In this document: positions 14,710-22,946 of the stretch, one piece after another
Numbering within the stretch: the stretch's first letter is position 1
Layout: each line of letters opens with the position of its first letter
Source: Mesorhizobium helmanticense
Lineage (GTDB): Bacteria; Pseudomonadota; Alphaproteobacteria; Rhizobiales; Rhizobiaceae
DNA length: 64,000 nt
Direction of reading: 5' to 3'
Assembly (NCBI RefSeq): GCF_003034915.1
Contig: NZ_PZJX01000031.1
Coordinates: 1 to 64,000, forward strand
The notes under the pieces: model-generated
What the model saw: only the letters and a program-made list of their open reading frames with translations
Databases searched by the model: none
Told to the model about the DNA's origin: nothing
Translations under genes and position numbers: made by a program

Positions 14710-17700
14710 CTATTTCTTCAGCTGGTCGCGCAACGCGGCAAGCTTGGCGAAGGGCGAGTCCGGATCGAAGCGCACCGGGCGCTCCTCACGCGGTTTTGCC
14801 TGGAAGGCGGGCTTGCCGCCTGGCGCGCCGCCCTTGCCGTCCTGCCGGCCGCCCTTCCAGTCAGGCCTGTTGTCGCGGCGGTCGGGACGCTCGCCTTGCG
14901 GCTTGCCATCGCGGCGTTCCGCGCCTTCGCCTTGTGGCCTGGGCTTGAACTTCGAGCGGTCGAAGCGCGGCTTGCCGGCGCCGTCGCGCTGGTCGCGGCG
15001 GCCCTCATGGGTCGGCCGGGGCGCGCCTTCGGCGCCTGCCGGCGCATCGCTTCGGCCCTGCGCAGCCTGTCCGGCGCGTGGGCGAGCGCGATTGTCGTGG
15101 TGACGGTGGCGGGGGCGCTGGTCGAAGCGACCCTGCCGCCACAGCAGGATCGGTTTCGGCTCCTCGGCTTCCACGGCGGGCTCGCTGGCGGCAATTTCCG
15201 CCATTGCGGCAGGCTCTTCGATTGGCGCCGGTTCCGTGGTGGGTTCAGCTTCGGTTGGCTCTGCCGCTGCGACCTCAACAGGTTCGGCTTCGGCCACTGG
15301 CTCGTCAGCCGGTGCAGGTTCAGCAGGCTCCTCGGCAGCGGCTTCTGCAGAGAGCGGAGCCTCTTGCGTGATTTCGGATGCAGCTTCGGGCTGCTCTTCC
15401 GCGGCGGGCAGGGCTTCGGCGACAGGCTCCACCAAGCCGTCGGCTGCAGTTTCAGCCGCGACGGCAGGCTCAGAATTTTCGACCGACGCCTCCGCGGCTG
15501 CGTCCGTTGCCGCGGCTTCCGCCGCCTTGGCCTGCTCGGCGCGTGCGGCCTCTTCCAGCTTTGCTGCAGCAGCCTCGCGCGCGGCAGTGTCCTGCGCTTC
15601 CAGCCGCGCCTTCACCTCGGCCGCCGGCTTCGGTTCGGCCCGGTAGCCCAGACCTTTCAGGATCTCTTCCATGTCGTCGGCGGTGGCGCCGAGGATCGAC
15701 ATCATCGGCGGCGTCACCATGAAGGATTGGCCGTCATAGGCGCCATCAGGGCGCTGTCCCAGACCCGGCTTCCAGTTGGTTGCTGGACGGATCAGGTCGG
15801 CCAGCCGCTCAAGGATGTCGACGCGCACCGCGCGCCGGCCGAGATTGCGGTAGCCGGCGAGCTTGTAGAACGTCTTGTCGAAAGCAGGATCGATGACCAC
15901 CGAGGTGCGGCCTGACGCAAGCGCGTGAACCACGTCGCCGAAGCCGGGCTTGTCCTTGCCGTCGTTCTTCAGCGCCCACAACAGCGTCACCAGTCCGGCC
16001 GGCGCCGGCTTGATCAGGGCCGGCACGAAGACATGGTAGGCGCCGAAGCGCACGCCCAGCCGGCGCAGCGCCGCACGGCCTTCCTGATCGAGCGACTTCA
16101 TCTCCTCGGCGATGTCGCGACGGTTGATCAGGCCAAAATGCTCGACGAGTTGGAAGGCGATGCCGCGGCCGATACCGGTGATCTGCTCGGCATTCTTGAG
16201 GTCGACCAGCGGCTTCAGCAGGGATTCGATCTGGAAATTGACGAAGCGCTCGGCACGCGCCGCGACCTTGTCGCGGGCGGGACCGGTGAGCTGCTCGTCG
16301 GCCAGCAGCACCAGCCGCGGTTTCAATGCCTCGTCGCCTGCCACCAGCGTGCCGATCGGTGCCCCGATCCAGCGCAGCGTGCCGTCGGAGCCGAGCGCGA
16401 TATCGCCGTTGGCGCAGGCGCCGAACCGTTCGGCCCGTGCCTCGAATTCGGCTGCGAGCGCCTTCTGCGCTGCCGTGCGCACCGCCTTCGCATCCTCGCC
16501 GCCGGCGCTCTGGTCGGCGGTGAAGCGGAACCCCTGCAATTCGCCGACATGATGGCCTTCGACGAGGACGGTTCCGGTTGGGCTGATTTCGGCTTCAGGC
16601 ATGGTATTTTCTCTAAGGCGCCGCATGAGGACGGAAGTCCTGCGGTCTACGAAGCGTTTCGTCAACCGCTCATGCAGCGCATCCGACAATCTGTCTTCGA
16701 TTTCGCGCGTCTTTTCCTGCCAGTGTGCCTGATCGGCCAGCCAGCCAGGGCGGTTGGAAACAAAAGTCCAGGTGCGGATCTGGGCAATCCGGTGCGACAG
16801 CGTGTCGATGTCGCCCTCTGTCGTGTCGGCGCGGCGCACCTGCTCGGCCATGTAATTCTCATCGACATGGCCATGCCTGGCAAGGTCCATGTAGATCGAG
16901 GCGATCAGGTCGGCATGCTGGGCCGGAGCGATCTTCCTGTAGTCGGGAAGCGCGCAGGCTTCCCACAGCAGCGCCACGCGCTTGGGATCCGTGGCGAGCG
17001 TCCTTATTTCCTCGTCGCGCGAGAGGTGCTCCAGCGCCTGCGCGTCCACCGCCGGCAACGCGCGCGTCAGGCCCTCGACCGGCGCGTTGGTCTCGATCGA
17101 GCGTTTGAGCGCATCCAGGCTGGCGAAATCGAAATGCGCGGTGCGCCATTGCAGCACCTTCACCGGATCGAACTCATGCCCCTCGATCTTCTTGATCAGA
17201 TCTTCGTCCAGCGGATCGACCTGGCCGGTGACGCCGAAGGTGCCGTCGCGCAAGTGCCGGCCGGCGCGGCCTGCAATCTGGCCAAGTTCGGCCGCCGTCA
17301 GGTTGCGGTACTGATAGCCGTCGAATTTGCGGTTCTGGGCGAAGGCGACGTGGTCGAGATCGAGGTTGAGCCCCATGCCAATGGCGTCGGTGGCGACGAG
17401 GTAGTCGACATCACCCGCCTGGAACAGCGCCACCTGTGCGTTGCGGGTGCGGGGCGACAGTGCGCCAAGGACGACGGCGGCCCCGCCCTGCTGGCGGCGG
17501 ATCAGTTCGGCGATGGCATAGACCTCGTCGGCGGAGAAGGCGACGATCGCCGTGCGTCTGGGCAGACGGGTCAGCTTCTTCGACCCGGCATAGGCCAGAT
17601 GCGACAGCCGTGGCCGGGTCACCACCGACACGCCTTTCAGCAGGCGCTGGAGGATGCCGTGCATGGTGGCCGCACCCAGCAGCAGCGTCTCCTGGCGGCC

Positions 17701-18111
17701 GCGCAGATGCAGGATGCGGTCGGTGAAGATGTGGCCGCGTTCGAGATCGCCGGCAAGCTGGACCTCGTCGATGGCGACGAAGGCGGCGTCGGTCTCGCGC
17801 GGCATGGCTTCCACCGTGCAGACCGAGTATTTCGCGCCCGCCGGCTGGATCTTCTCCTCGCCGGTGATGAGCGCCACCTTGTGGGCGCCGACCTTCTCGC
17901 AGACGCGTGCATAGACCTCGCGGGCGAGCAGCCTGAGCGGCAGGCCGATGATGCCGCTGTCATGCGCCACCATGCGCTCGATGGCGAGATGGGTCTTGCC
18001 GGTGTTGGTCGGGCCGAGCACGGCGGTCACGTCGCGGCCCGACAGGATCAGCGGCTCGGTGTGTTTCGGCTGGATGTTCATCGGCTCGGAAATAACGCTT
18101 CTGCCGCTCAT
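14710..18111 (-). CDS. SUV3-like DExH RNA helicase with long low-complexity tail
   Basis: About 1133 residues. N-terminal helicase motifs are GPTNTGKT (motif I), DEVQLAGD (II), GAATM (III), ATDAIGMGLNLDLDHV (V) and QIAGRAGRH (VI), the pattern of mitochondrial SUV3 and its alphaproteobacterial relatives that unwind RNA for degradation. After ~850 residues the protein becomes Ala/Glu/Pro-rich for ~170 residues, then Arg/Gly/Asp-rich (RRDGKPQGERPDRRD), likely an RNA-binding disordered tail, ending in PFAKLAALRDQLKK. The start is uncertain: ATG at 18081, 18111 or 18156, none with a good ribosome-binding site. Confidence 0.88.
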   Translation of the reverse strand: MSGRSVISEPMNIQPKHTEPLILSGRDVTAVLGPTNTGKTHLAIERMVAHDSGIIGLPLRLLAREVYARVCEKVGAHKVALITGEEKIQPAGAKYSVCTVEAMPRETDAAFVAIDEVQLAGDLERGHIFTDRILHLRGRQETLLLGAATMHGILQRLLKGVSVVTRPRLSHLAYAGSKKLTRLPRRTAIVAFSADEVYAIAELIRRQQGGAAVVLGALSPRTRNAQVALFQAGDVDYLVATDAIGMGLNLDLDHVAFAQNRKFDGYQYRNLTAAELGQIAGRAGRHLRDGTFGVTGQVDPLDEDLIKKIEGHEFDPVKVLQWRTAHFDFASLDALKRSIETNAPVEGLTRALPAVDAQALEHLSRDEEIRTLATDPKRVALLWEACALPDYRKIAPAQHADLIASIYMDLARHGHVDENYMAEQVRRADTTEGDIDTLSHRIAQIRTWTFVSNRPGWLADQAHWQEKTREIEDRLSDALHERLTKRFVDRRTSVLMRRLRENTMPEAEISPTGTVLVEGHHVGELQGFRFTADQSAGGEDAKAVRTAAQKALAAEFEARAERFGACANGDIALGSDGTLRWIGAPIGTLVAGDEALKPRLVLLADEQLTGPARDKVAARAERFVNFQIESLLKPLVDLKNAEQITGIGRGIAFQLVEHFGLINRRDIAEEMKSLDQEGRAALRRLGVRFGAYHVFVPALIKPAPAGLVTLLWALKNDGKDKPGFGDVVHALASGRTSVVIDPAFDKTFYKLAGYRNLGRRAVRVDILERLADLIRPATNWKPGLGQRPDGAYDGQSFMVTPPMMSILGATADDMEEILKGLGYRAEPKPAAEVKARLEAQDTAAREAAAAKLEEAARAEQAKAAEAAATDAAAEASVENSEPAVAAETAADGLVEPVAEALPAAEEQPEAASEITQEAPLSAEAAAEEPAEPAPADEPVAEAEPVEVAAAEPTEAEPTTEPAPIEEPAAMAEIAASEPAVEAEEPKPILLWRQGRFDQRPRHRHHDNRARPRAGQAAQGRSDAPAGAEGAPRPTHEGRRDQRDGAGKPRFDRSKFKPRPQGEGAERRDGKPQGERPDRRDNRPDWKGGRQDGKGGAPGGKPAFQAKPREERPVRFDPDSPFAKLAALRDQLKK

Positions 18112-18258
18112 TGCCGGGGAGCACGCCAGTGGTGGCGCGTGTGACAGGGCACACATAGGGATTTCACGCGCGAAGCGAAAGCGGAATGTTCCGCCAGCGA
18201 ACCGAAGGCTGCACGGGCGCCGTCATTCTGCTCCCGAATTAACAGGTGGAACGAGTCT

Positions 18259-18678
18259 GGAACGAATCGGCGACGAATCACTGACTCACGCAGATTCAGG
18301 TTTTGTTCACGGCTATATCTGGATTTTCTGGCGGCGTTACGCACCACATGCTGAATCGGTGAACTGGTCCGATTCATGCTAGGAGAACGCCGTCGTTAAC
18401 CTTTGCCGGTGAACGATCGTGGCGGGCCGATCGGGCTCTTCCAAGATTATGAAATTATTGATGTTTGCTAATGCGCCTTAACTTTTCCGGCTGTGGTTTC
18501 GGGCTTCGTCGTTAACGTTCCGGTCAAAGCCGGAACGAAACGGCGACGAATCAGAGATAGGCCGATATTCCTGTTTTGTTCACTCCAACATGTTGTGTTG
18601 TGAACAGGTTTTCCACCGAGAATCCACAGGTTGTGGAACCGGTTTTGCACACCCGGCTGAGCCGCCCTTAACCTTTGC
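18259..18678. repeat. Imperfect ~150-bp direct duplication in a gene-free region
   Basis: The 647-bp gap 18112-18758 holds no convincing gene. Two 52-bp blocks, 18259-18310 and 18532-18583, are identical at about 40 of 52 positions, with conserved ends (GGAACGAA.CGGCGACGAATCA and GTTTTGTTCAC). The 11-bp word TTAACCTTTGC follows each block start by 137 and 136 bases (18396 and 18668), so the duplicated unit is about 150 bp with a 272-bp period. Both copies hold ATTC-N7-GTTC, one base off the alphaproteobacterial LexA box. A perfect 8-bp hairpin, CGTTCCGG/CCGGAACG (18516-18537), overlaps the start of copy 2. Confidence 0.6.
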
Positions 18679-18758
18679 GTGCCGGATTGGGTCAGGGCGT
18701 TGGGCTGGGGCAGCGAGTGGGCAAGGCATTCCCGCCCGCCCCAGTCCCTGTCGAGGCC

Positions 18759-19481
18759 TCAGGTAATGTACTGGCCGCCATTGGCGGTGAGGGTCGAACC
18801 GGTGATGAAGCCGGCGTCCTCGGAGGCGAGGAAGACGACGCAGCGCGCGATTTCTTCCGGCTCGCCGAGACGGCCCGCGGGGATCTGCGCGATGATCGAT
18901 TCCCGCACCTTTTCGGGTACGGCCATGACCATGTCGGTGGCGATGTAGCCGGGGCAGATGACATTGACGGTGATGCCGGCCCGTGCCCCTTCCTGGGCGA
19001 GCGCCTTGGTGAAGCCGATGTCGCCAGCCTTCGAAGCCGAATAGTTGACCTGGCCGGTCTGGCCCTTCTGGCCGTTGATCGAGGAGATGGTGATGACGCG
19101 GCCGAATTTGCGGTCGCGCATGCCGCCCCACAGCGGATGCGTCATGTTGAAGACGCCCGACAGGTTGGTGTCGAGGACTTCTTTCCACTGCTCGCGCGTC
19201 ATCTTGTGGAACATGGCGTCGCGGGTGATGCCGGCATTGTTGACCAGCACGGAAACCGGGCCGAGATCAGCCTCGACCCGGCCGATGCCGGCGGCGCAGG
19301 CATCGTAGTCGGCGACCGACCATTTGTAGACGGGGATGCCGGTCTCCGCCTTGAATTTCTGCGCCGCTTCGTCATTGCCGGCGTAGTTCGCGGCAACCGA
19401 ATAGCCGGCATTCTTCAACGCGGTCGATATGGCCGCGCCGATGCCGCGCGACCCACCTGTGACGATTGCAACCTTGCTCAT
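18759..19481 (-). CDS. phaB: Acetoacetyl-CoA reductase
   Basis: 240 residues, a short-chain dehydrogenase that reduces acetoacetyl-CoA with NADPH to (R)-3-hydroxybutyryl-CoA, the PHB monomer. Visible are the Rossmann motif TGGSRGIG (8-15), NNAG (81-84), the catalytic Ser in TISSINGQKGQ (~133) and Tyr-Lys in NYSASKAG (Y147, K151). The segments GITRDAMFHKM and FGRVITISSINGQKGQTGQ are characteristic of PhaB. It is downstream of phaA, 91 bases away in the same direction, giving the common phaAB order. Confidence 0.96.
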   Translation of the reverse strand: MSKVAIVTGGSRGIGAAISTALKNAGYSVAANYAGNDEAAQKFKAETGIPVYKWSVADYDACAAGIGRVEADLGPVSVLVNNAGITRDAMFHKMTREQWKEVLDTNLSGVFNMTHPLWGGMRDRKFGRVITISSINGQKGQTGQVNYSASKAGDIGFTKALAQEGARAGITVNVICPGYIATDMVMAVPEKVRESIIAQIPAGRLGEPEEIARCVVFLASEDAGFITGSTLTANGGQYIT

Positions 19482-19540
19482 GCGTTTCCCCTTTTTTGAT
19501 ACGCCCGTTTTTCGGGCTTTTTATGCATTGAAGAAAGAGC

Positions 19541-19558
19541 GGGCGACGCGCGTCGCCC
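19541..19558 (-). terminator. Perfect palindrome between phaA and phaB
   Basis: GGGCGACGCGCGTCGCCC is an 18-bp perfect palindrome; on the minus strand it is followed by the T-rich GCTCTTTCTTC. It could attenuate read-through from phaA into phaB or stabilise the processed phaA message. A second small hairpin, GCCCG/CGGGC, lies at ~19503-19517 but has its T-run on the other strand. Confidence 0.4.
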
Positions 19559-19572
19559 GGTCATCAATATCG

Positions 19573-20757
19573 TTAAAGTGCTTCCACGCACATGGCGACG
19601 CCCATGCCGCCGCCGATGCACAGCGTGGCCAGACCCTTCTTCGCACTTCTGCGCCGCATCTCATAGACCAGTGTGTTGAAGATGCGGGCGCCGGACGCCC
19701 CGACCGGGTGGCCGATGGCGATGGCGCCGCCATTGACGTTGACGATCGAGGGATCCCAGCCCATGTCCTTGTTGACGGCGCAGGCTTGCGCGGCGAAGGC
19801 CTCGTTGGCCTCGACCAGGTCGAGGTCGCCGACCGACCAGCCGGCCTTGGCCAGTGCCTTGCGCGAGGCGGGAATCGGTCCGGTGCCCATGATCTGCGGG
19901 TCGACGCCGGCGGTGGCCCAGGAAACGATGCGCACCAGCGGCGTGATGCCGCGCTTAGCAGCTTCCGCCTCGGTCATCAGCACCACGGCGGCGGCGCCAT
20001 CATTGATGCCGGAGGCATTGCCGGCGGTGACCGTGCCTTCCTTGTCGAAGGCGGGTCTCAGCTTGGTCATGGCTTCGAGAGTCGAGCCGTGGCGGATGTA
20101 TTCGTCCTGGTCGACAATCGTGTCGCCCTTCTTGCCCTTGATGGTGACGGCGACGATCTCGTCCTTGAACCTGCCGGCCTTTTGCGCTGCCTCGGCCTTG
20201 TTTTGCGAGCCGACGGCGAACTTGTCCTGGTCGTCTCTGGTCAGTTGCCACTGGCGGGCGACGTTCTCGGCGGTGTTGCCCATGTGGTAGCCGTAGAAGG
20301 CATCGGTCAGGCCGTCCTTGATCATGGTGTCGATCAGCTTGAAGTCGCCCATCTTGACGCCGCTGCGCAGATGCTGCGCGTGCGGGGCCATCGACATCGA
20401 TTCCTGGCCGCCGGCGACGATGATCTTTGCATCTCCCATGGCGATCTGCTGCATGCCGAGCGCGATGGCGCGCAGGCCTGAGCCGCAGAGCTGGTTGAGG
20501 CCCCAGGAGGTCGCTTCCTGCGGCACGCCGGCCGCCATCGCCGCCTGGCGCGCCGGGTTCTGGCCTTGCGCCGCCGTCAGGATCTGGCCGAGGATGACCT
20601 CGTCGACCTCCTTGCCGTCGACGCCGGCGCGGGTCAGCGCTTCCTTGACGGCGACGGCGCCCAGTTCATGGGCCGGCGTGTTGGCGAAGGCGCCGTTGAA
20701 GGAACCGACGGGCGTGCGCGCCGCGCTGGCGACGACGATGGTGTTGGCAGCGGACAT
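19573..20757 (-). CDS. phaA: Acetyl-CoA C-acetyltransferase (beta-ketothiolase)
   Basis: 394 residues, the normal thiolase length. It condenses two acetyl-CoA to acetoacetyl-CoA, first step of PHB synthesis, or cleaves it in the reverse. Active-site residues: nucleophile Cys91 in NQLCGSGLRAI, His in GGAIAIGHPVGASGARI (~350) and the second Cys in CIGGGMGVAMCVEAL near the end. The tail matches biosynthetic thiolases. It leads the leftward phaAB pair; the 300-bp gap to phaR on its right holds its promoter. Confidence 0.96.
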   Translation of the reverse strand: MSAANTIVVASAARTPVGSFNGAFANTPAHELGAVAVKEALTRAGVDGKEVDEVILGQILTAAQGQNPARQAAMAAGVPQEATSWGLNQLCGSGLRAIALGMQQIAMGDAKIIVAGGQESMSMAPHAQHLRSGVKMGDFKLIDTMIKDGLTDAFYGYHMGNTAENVARQWQLTRDDQDKFAVGSQNKAEAAQKAGRFKDEIVAVTIKGKKGDTIVDQDEYIRHGSTLEAMTKLRPAFDKEGTVTAGNASGINDGAAAVVLMTEAEAAKRGITPLVRIVSWATAGVDPQIMGTGPIPASRKALAKAGWSVGDLDLVEANEAFAAQACAVNKDMGWDPSIVNVNGGAIAIGHPVGASGARIFNTLVYEMRRRSAKKGLATLCIGGGMGVAMCVEAL

Positions 20758-21057
20758 GTTCTTCTCCAGACTTCAAGGGGCGTATTTTGGGTATCGTTAG
20801 GGACTTTTCTTGCCCGTTCCATGACCCAAGTCAAATCGCAAATGGGCATGCTGGCCGTGCGCTGCAAGCGATTTGCCCGCGCCCATGGGAATAGGGTCGT
20901 CGCTGCTGCGCAGCATATTCAGCCCGCCATGCAGCATTAATTGATCCCGCACTGCACAAACCACTTGGAATTGTGACGCTTTTGCGCATATCCTTGAAAA
21001 GGCGCAATCGTTATCGGCCGCTTACTCAAGTGCGCCGGTGTCCGGGGAGGGATGCAG
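20758..21057. other. Divergent control region between phaA and phaR
   Basis: No gene is seen. The 300-bp gap contains many TGC-containing words, including the 10-bp palindrome GCTGCGCAGC (20905-20914), CATGCAGCATTAA (~20929) and CACTGCACAAAC (~20950). PhaR proteins of other bacteria bind TGC-rich sites, so autoregulation and control of phaA from here are plausible but not shown. Confidence 0.35.
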
Positions 21058-21669
21058 ATGGCCGCGAAAGACGAACCAATCATCATCAAGAAATATGCCA
21101 ATCGCCGCCTCTACAACACGGGGACCAGCACCTATGTGACGCTCGAGGATCTCGCCGACATGGTCAAGAAGGGCGAGGAGTTCACCGTCCAGGACGCCAA
21201 AACCGGGGACGACATCACGCATCCGGTGCTGACCCAGATCATCTTCGAACTGGAGAACAAGGATGGGCAGAACATGCTGCCGATCCCGTTCCTGCGGCAA
21301 CTGATCGCCTTCTACGGCGACCAGATGCAGATGATCGTGCCGAGCTTCCTCGAACAGTCGATGATCGCCTTTGCAAAGGAACAGGAACGGTTCCGCGAGC
21401 AGATGAAGGGCGCGCTCGGCAAGTCACCGCTGGACATGATGAAGATCGCCACGCCGATCAAGGCGCTGGAAGAGCAGACGCGCCGCAACATGGAGATGTT
21501 CCAGAACGCCATGCGCCTGTTCACGCCCTTCCCGCCCGCCGGCACGAATGGCCCCGGCACGGCGCCGGCCGAACCAGCCAGGAAGGATGCGCCGGAAAAG
21601 CCCGACGACCTTCAGGAGCTGAAGGAGCAGATCGCCGCCATGCAGCGCAAGCTCGACACCATGTCGTGA
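21058..21669 (+). CDS. phaR: PHB synthesis regulator PhaR
   Basis: 203 residues. The N-terminal DNA-binding domain is the highly conserved KKYANRRLYNTGTSTYVTLEDLADMVKKGEEF; the PHB accumulation domain follows (PVLTQIIFELENKDGQNMLPIPFLRQLIAFYGDQMQMIVPSFLE, read in parts) and the tail is Pro/Ala-rich with a short coiled coil. PhaR (AniA in Sinorhizobium) represses phasin and PHB genes and is released by binding PHB. The start at 21058 is preferred over 21052 because GGGGAGGG lies 7 bases upstream. It diverges from phaAB. Confidence 0.95.
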   Translation: MAAKDEPIIIKKYANRRLYNTGTSTYVTLEDLADMVKKGEEFTVQDAKTGDDITHPVLTQIIFELENKDGQNMLPIPFLRQLIAFYGDQMQMIVPSFLEQSMIAFAKEQERFREQMKGALGKSPLDMMKIATPIKALEEQTRRNMEMFQNAMRLFTPFPPAGTNGPGTAPAEPARKDAPEKPDDLQELKEQIAAMQRKLDTMS

Positions 21670-21697
21670 TTGCTCGCGGCTAAAGCGCGCCAGATGT

Positions 21698-22846
21698 TCA
21701 AGTGAGCTCCGGCAGGGGTCCCTCGTAGCGCGCGCGTGGCCTAATCACGCTGTTGCTCACGACCTGCTCCACGGCATGCGCCGTCCAGCCGACGCTGCGG
21801 CCAAGTGCGAACAGACGAAACGGTGCGTCGGCCGGCAGATGTAGGCTGCGCGTCAGCGCGGCGAGCGCGAAGTCGACGTTGGGGCGCATACCCGTTTCCG
21901 CGAAAACGGCATCACGCAGCCGCACGAGCCCCCTGTCCACGTCGATGCCGAAAAGCAGCGCCTGGGCGCGCGGATCGCCTTCAGGATAGAGCGCATGGCC
22001 AAATCCGGGCAGCGGCCTGTCATGGCCAAGCCAGCGCCCGATGGCAGCCTCCGCCCCCAGCCTCTGTGCATCCTCGACCAGCCCCATCAGCGCTTCGGCG
22101 GCGCCGCCATGGCGCGGTCCGGAAAGCGTGGCGAGGCCGGCAAGCAGGCAAGCGGCAATCGGCGCGCCGGTGGAGGCGGCGACGCGCGCGGCGAAGGTCG
22201 ACGCGTTCAATTCATGATCGGCCAGCAAGACCAGCGCACGGCGGAGCAAATCCGCGCCTGCGGCGTCGACAGCCCAGCCCTGCGCCAACCTTTGGTGCAC
22301 GGAGCCGCTGCCCGGCCTCGCACCCAGCGCCAGGGCCAGGGCGCCGATGGCGCCGGCGCCATCTTCATGCAGTGAAGCCGAATTGCGCCCGAGCGAAATC
22401 CTGCCTTCGGCGGCCAGCGCGGCCAGTCTCGCGAAAGCCGCCGCCCGGCCGGTTTCGGGTCTGTCATTGGAACCCGGCAAAGTGAACGATACGGCGGCGC
22501 CGGAGGCCCAGAGCAGCCTTGCCGTCTCCTCCAGCGTGGCCGTGGCGGAAAGCACCGCCGCATCCCTGCCGCGATAGATCAGGCGGCCATGCTCGACGGT
22601 CGAGATCGAGGTCGATATCGCCGGTTCGCCCCAGGCGATGGCGCTTTCGGCGATCGCCTGGGGGCTTCGTCCGCGCGCCCGGCGGGTCGCCAGCGCCGCG
22701 ATGTCGTCGGCGCGATACTGGCTGCGGCGCGGGTCCAGCCGATCCGGCCTGACGCCGATGCGGCCGCGGCTGACATAGGCATAGAGCGTCTGCGCCCGCA
22801 CCTTGAGCCTTTCCAGAGCCTCTTCCCGCGTCAGCCACTCAGACAT
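21698..22846 (-). CDS. Citrate synthase-family protein with N-terminal helix-turn-helix
   Basis: 382 residues. The first ~60 (WLTREEALERLKVRAQTLYAYVSRGRI ... YRADDIAALATRR) look like an excisionase/MerR-type helix-turn-helix. The rest is a citrate synthase fold with the catalytic set retained: His246 in GPRHGGA, His284 in GFGHALYPEGDPRA and Asp325 in NVDFALAAL. It may be an active synthase, a regulator that senses acetyl-CoA or oxaloacetate, or both. It diverges from a second citrate-synthase homologue across a 100-bp gap rich in TTGAT palindromes. Confidence 0.85.
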   Translation of the reverse strand: MSEWLTREEALERLKVRAQTLYAYVSRGRIGVRPDRLDPRRSQYRADDIAALATRRARGRSPQAIAESAIAWGEPAISTSISTVEHGRLIYRGRDAAVLSATATLEETARLLWASGAAVSFTLPGSNDRPETGRAAAFARLAALAAEGRISLGRNSASLHEDGAGAIGALALALGARPGSGSVHQRLAQGWAVDAAGADLLRRALVLLADHELNASTFAARVAASTGAPIAACLLAGLATLSGPRHGGAAEALMGLVEDAQRLGAEAAIGRWLGHDRPLPGFGHALYPEGDPRAQALLFGIDVDRGLVRLRDAVFAETGMRPNVDFALAALTRSLHLPADAPFRLFALGRSVGWTAHAVEQVVSNSVIRPRARYEGPLPELT

Positions 22847-22868
22847 GTCCCACCCTGGCGTCCGGCAT

Positions 22869-22899
22869 ATTGATTAACTTGATCAATATTGATTGATTT
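22869..22899. promoter_or_regulatory. TTGAT-rich operator between divergent citrate-synthase genes
   Basis: Two overlapping perfect palindromes, TTGATCAA (22879-22886) and ATCAATATTGAT (22882-22893), are flanked by ATTGATTAA and TTGATTTG. The position between two divergent genes, one encoding a helix-turn-helix protein, makes autoregulation a fair hypothesis. No binding is shown. Confidence 0.45.
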
Positions 22900-22946
22900 G
22901 TCGCTCACCATTATTTTCTGATGTGAAACCGGTCAAGGAGACAATC

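Noticed and set aside
15170..15640. Repeat array or CRISPR-like pattern in the Ala/Glu/Pro stretch
   Set aside because: The repetition is codon-level low complexity within the helicase tail; there is no constant repeat and spacer length.
15925..18144. 739-codon open frame on the plus strand opposite the SUV3-like helicase
   Set aside because: It lacks recognisable motifs and is an antisense shadow of a GC-rich gene with clear helicase motifs on the other strand. Similar long antisense frames at 1650-3491, 7390-9012, 29103-30632 and 49987-51777 were rejected for the same reason.
18600..18650. Possible chromosomal replication origin (TCCACA/TGTGGA words and TTAAC words)
   Set aside because: The DnaA-box-like words have two or more mismatches, and none of the genes that flank rhizobial origins (hemE, maf, aroE, parAB, gidAB) is near.
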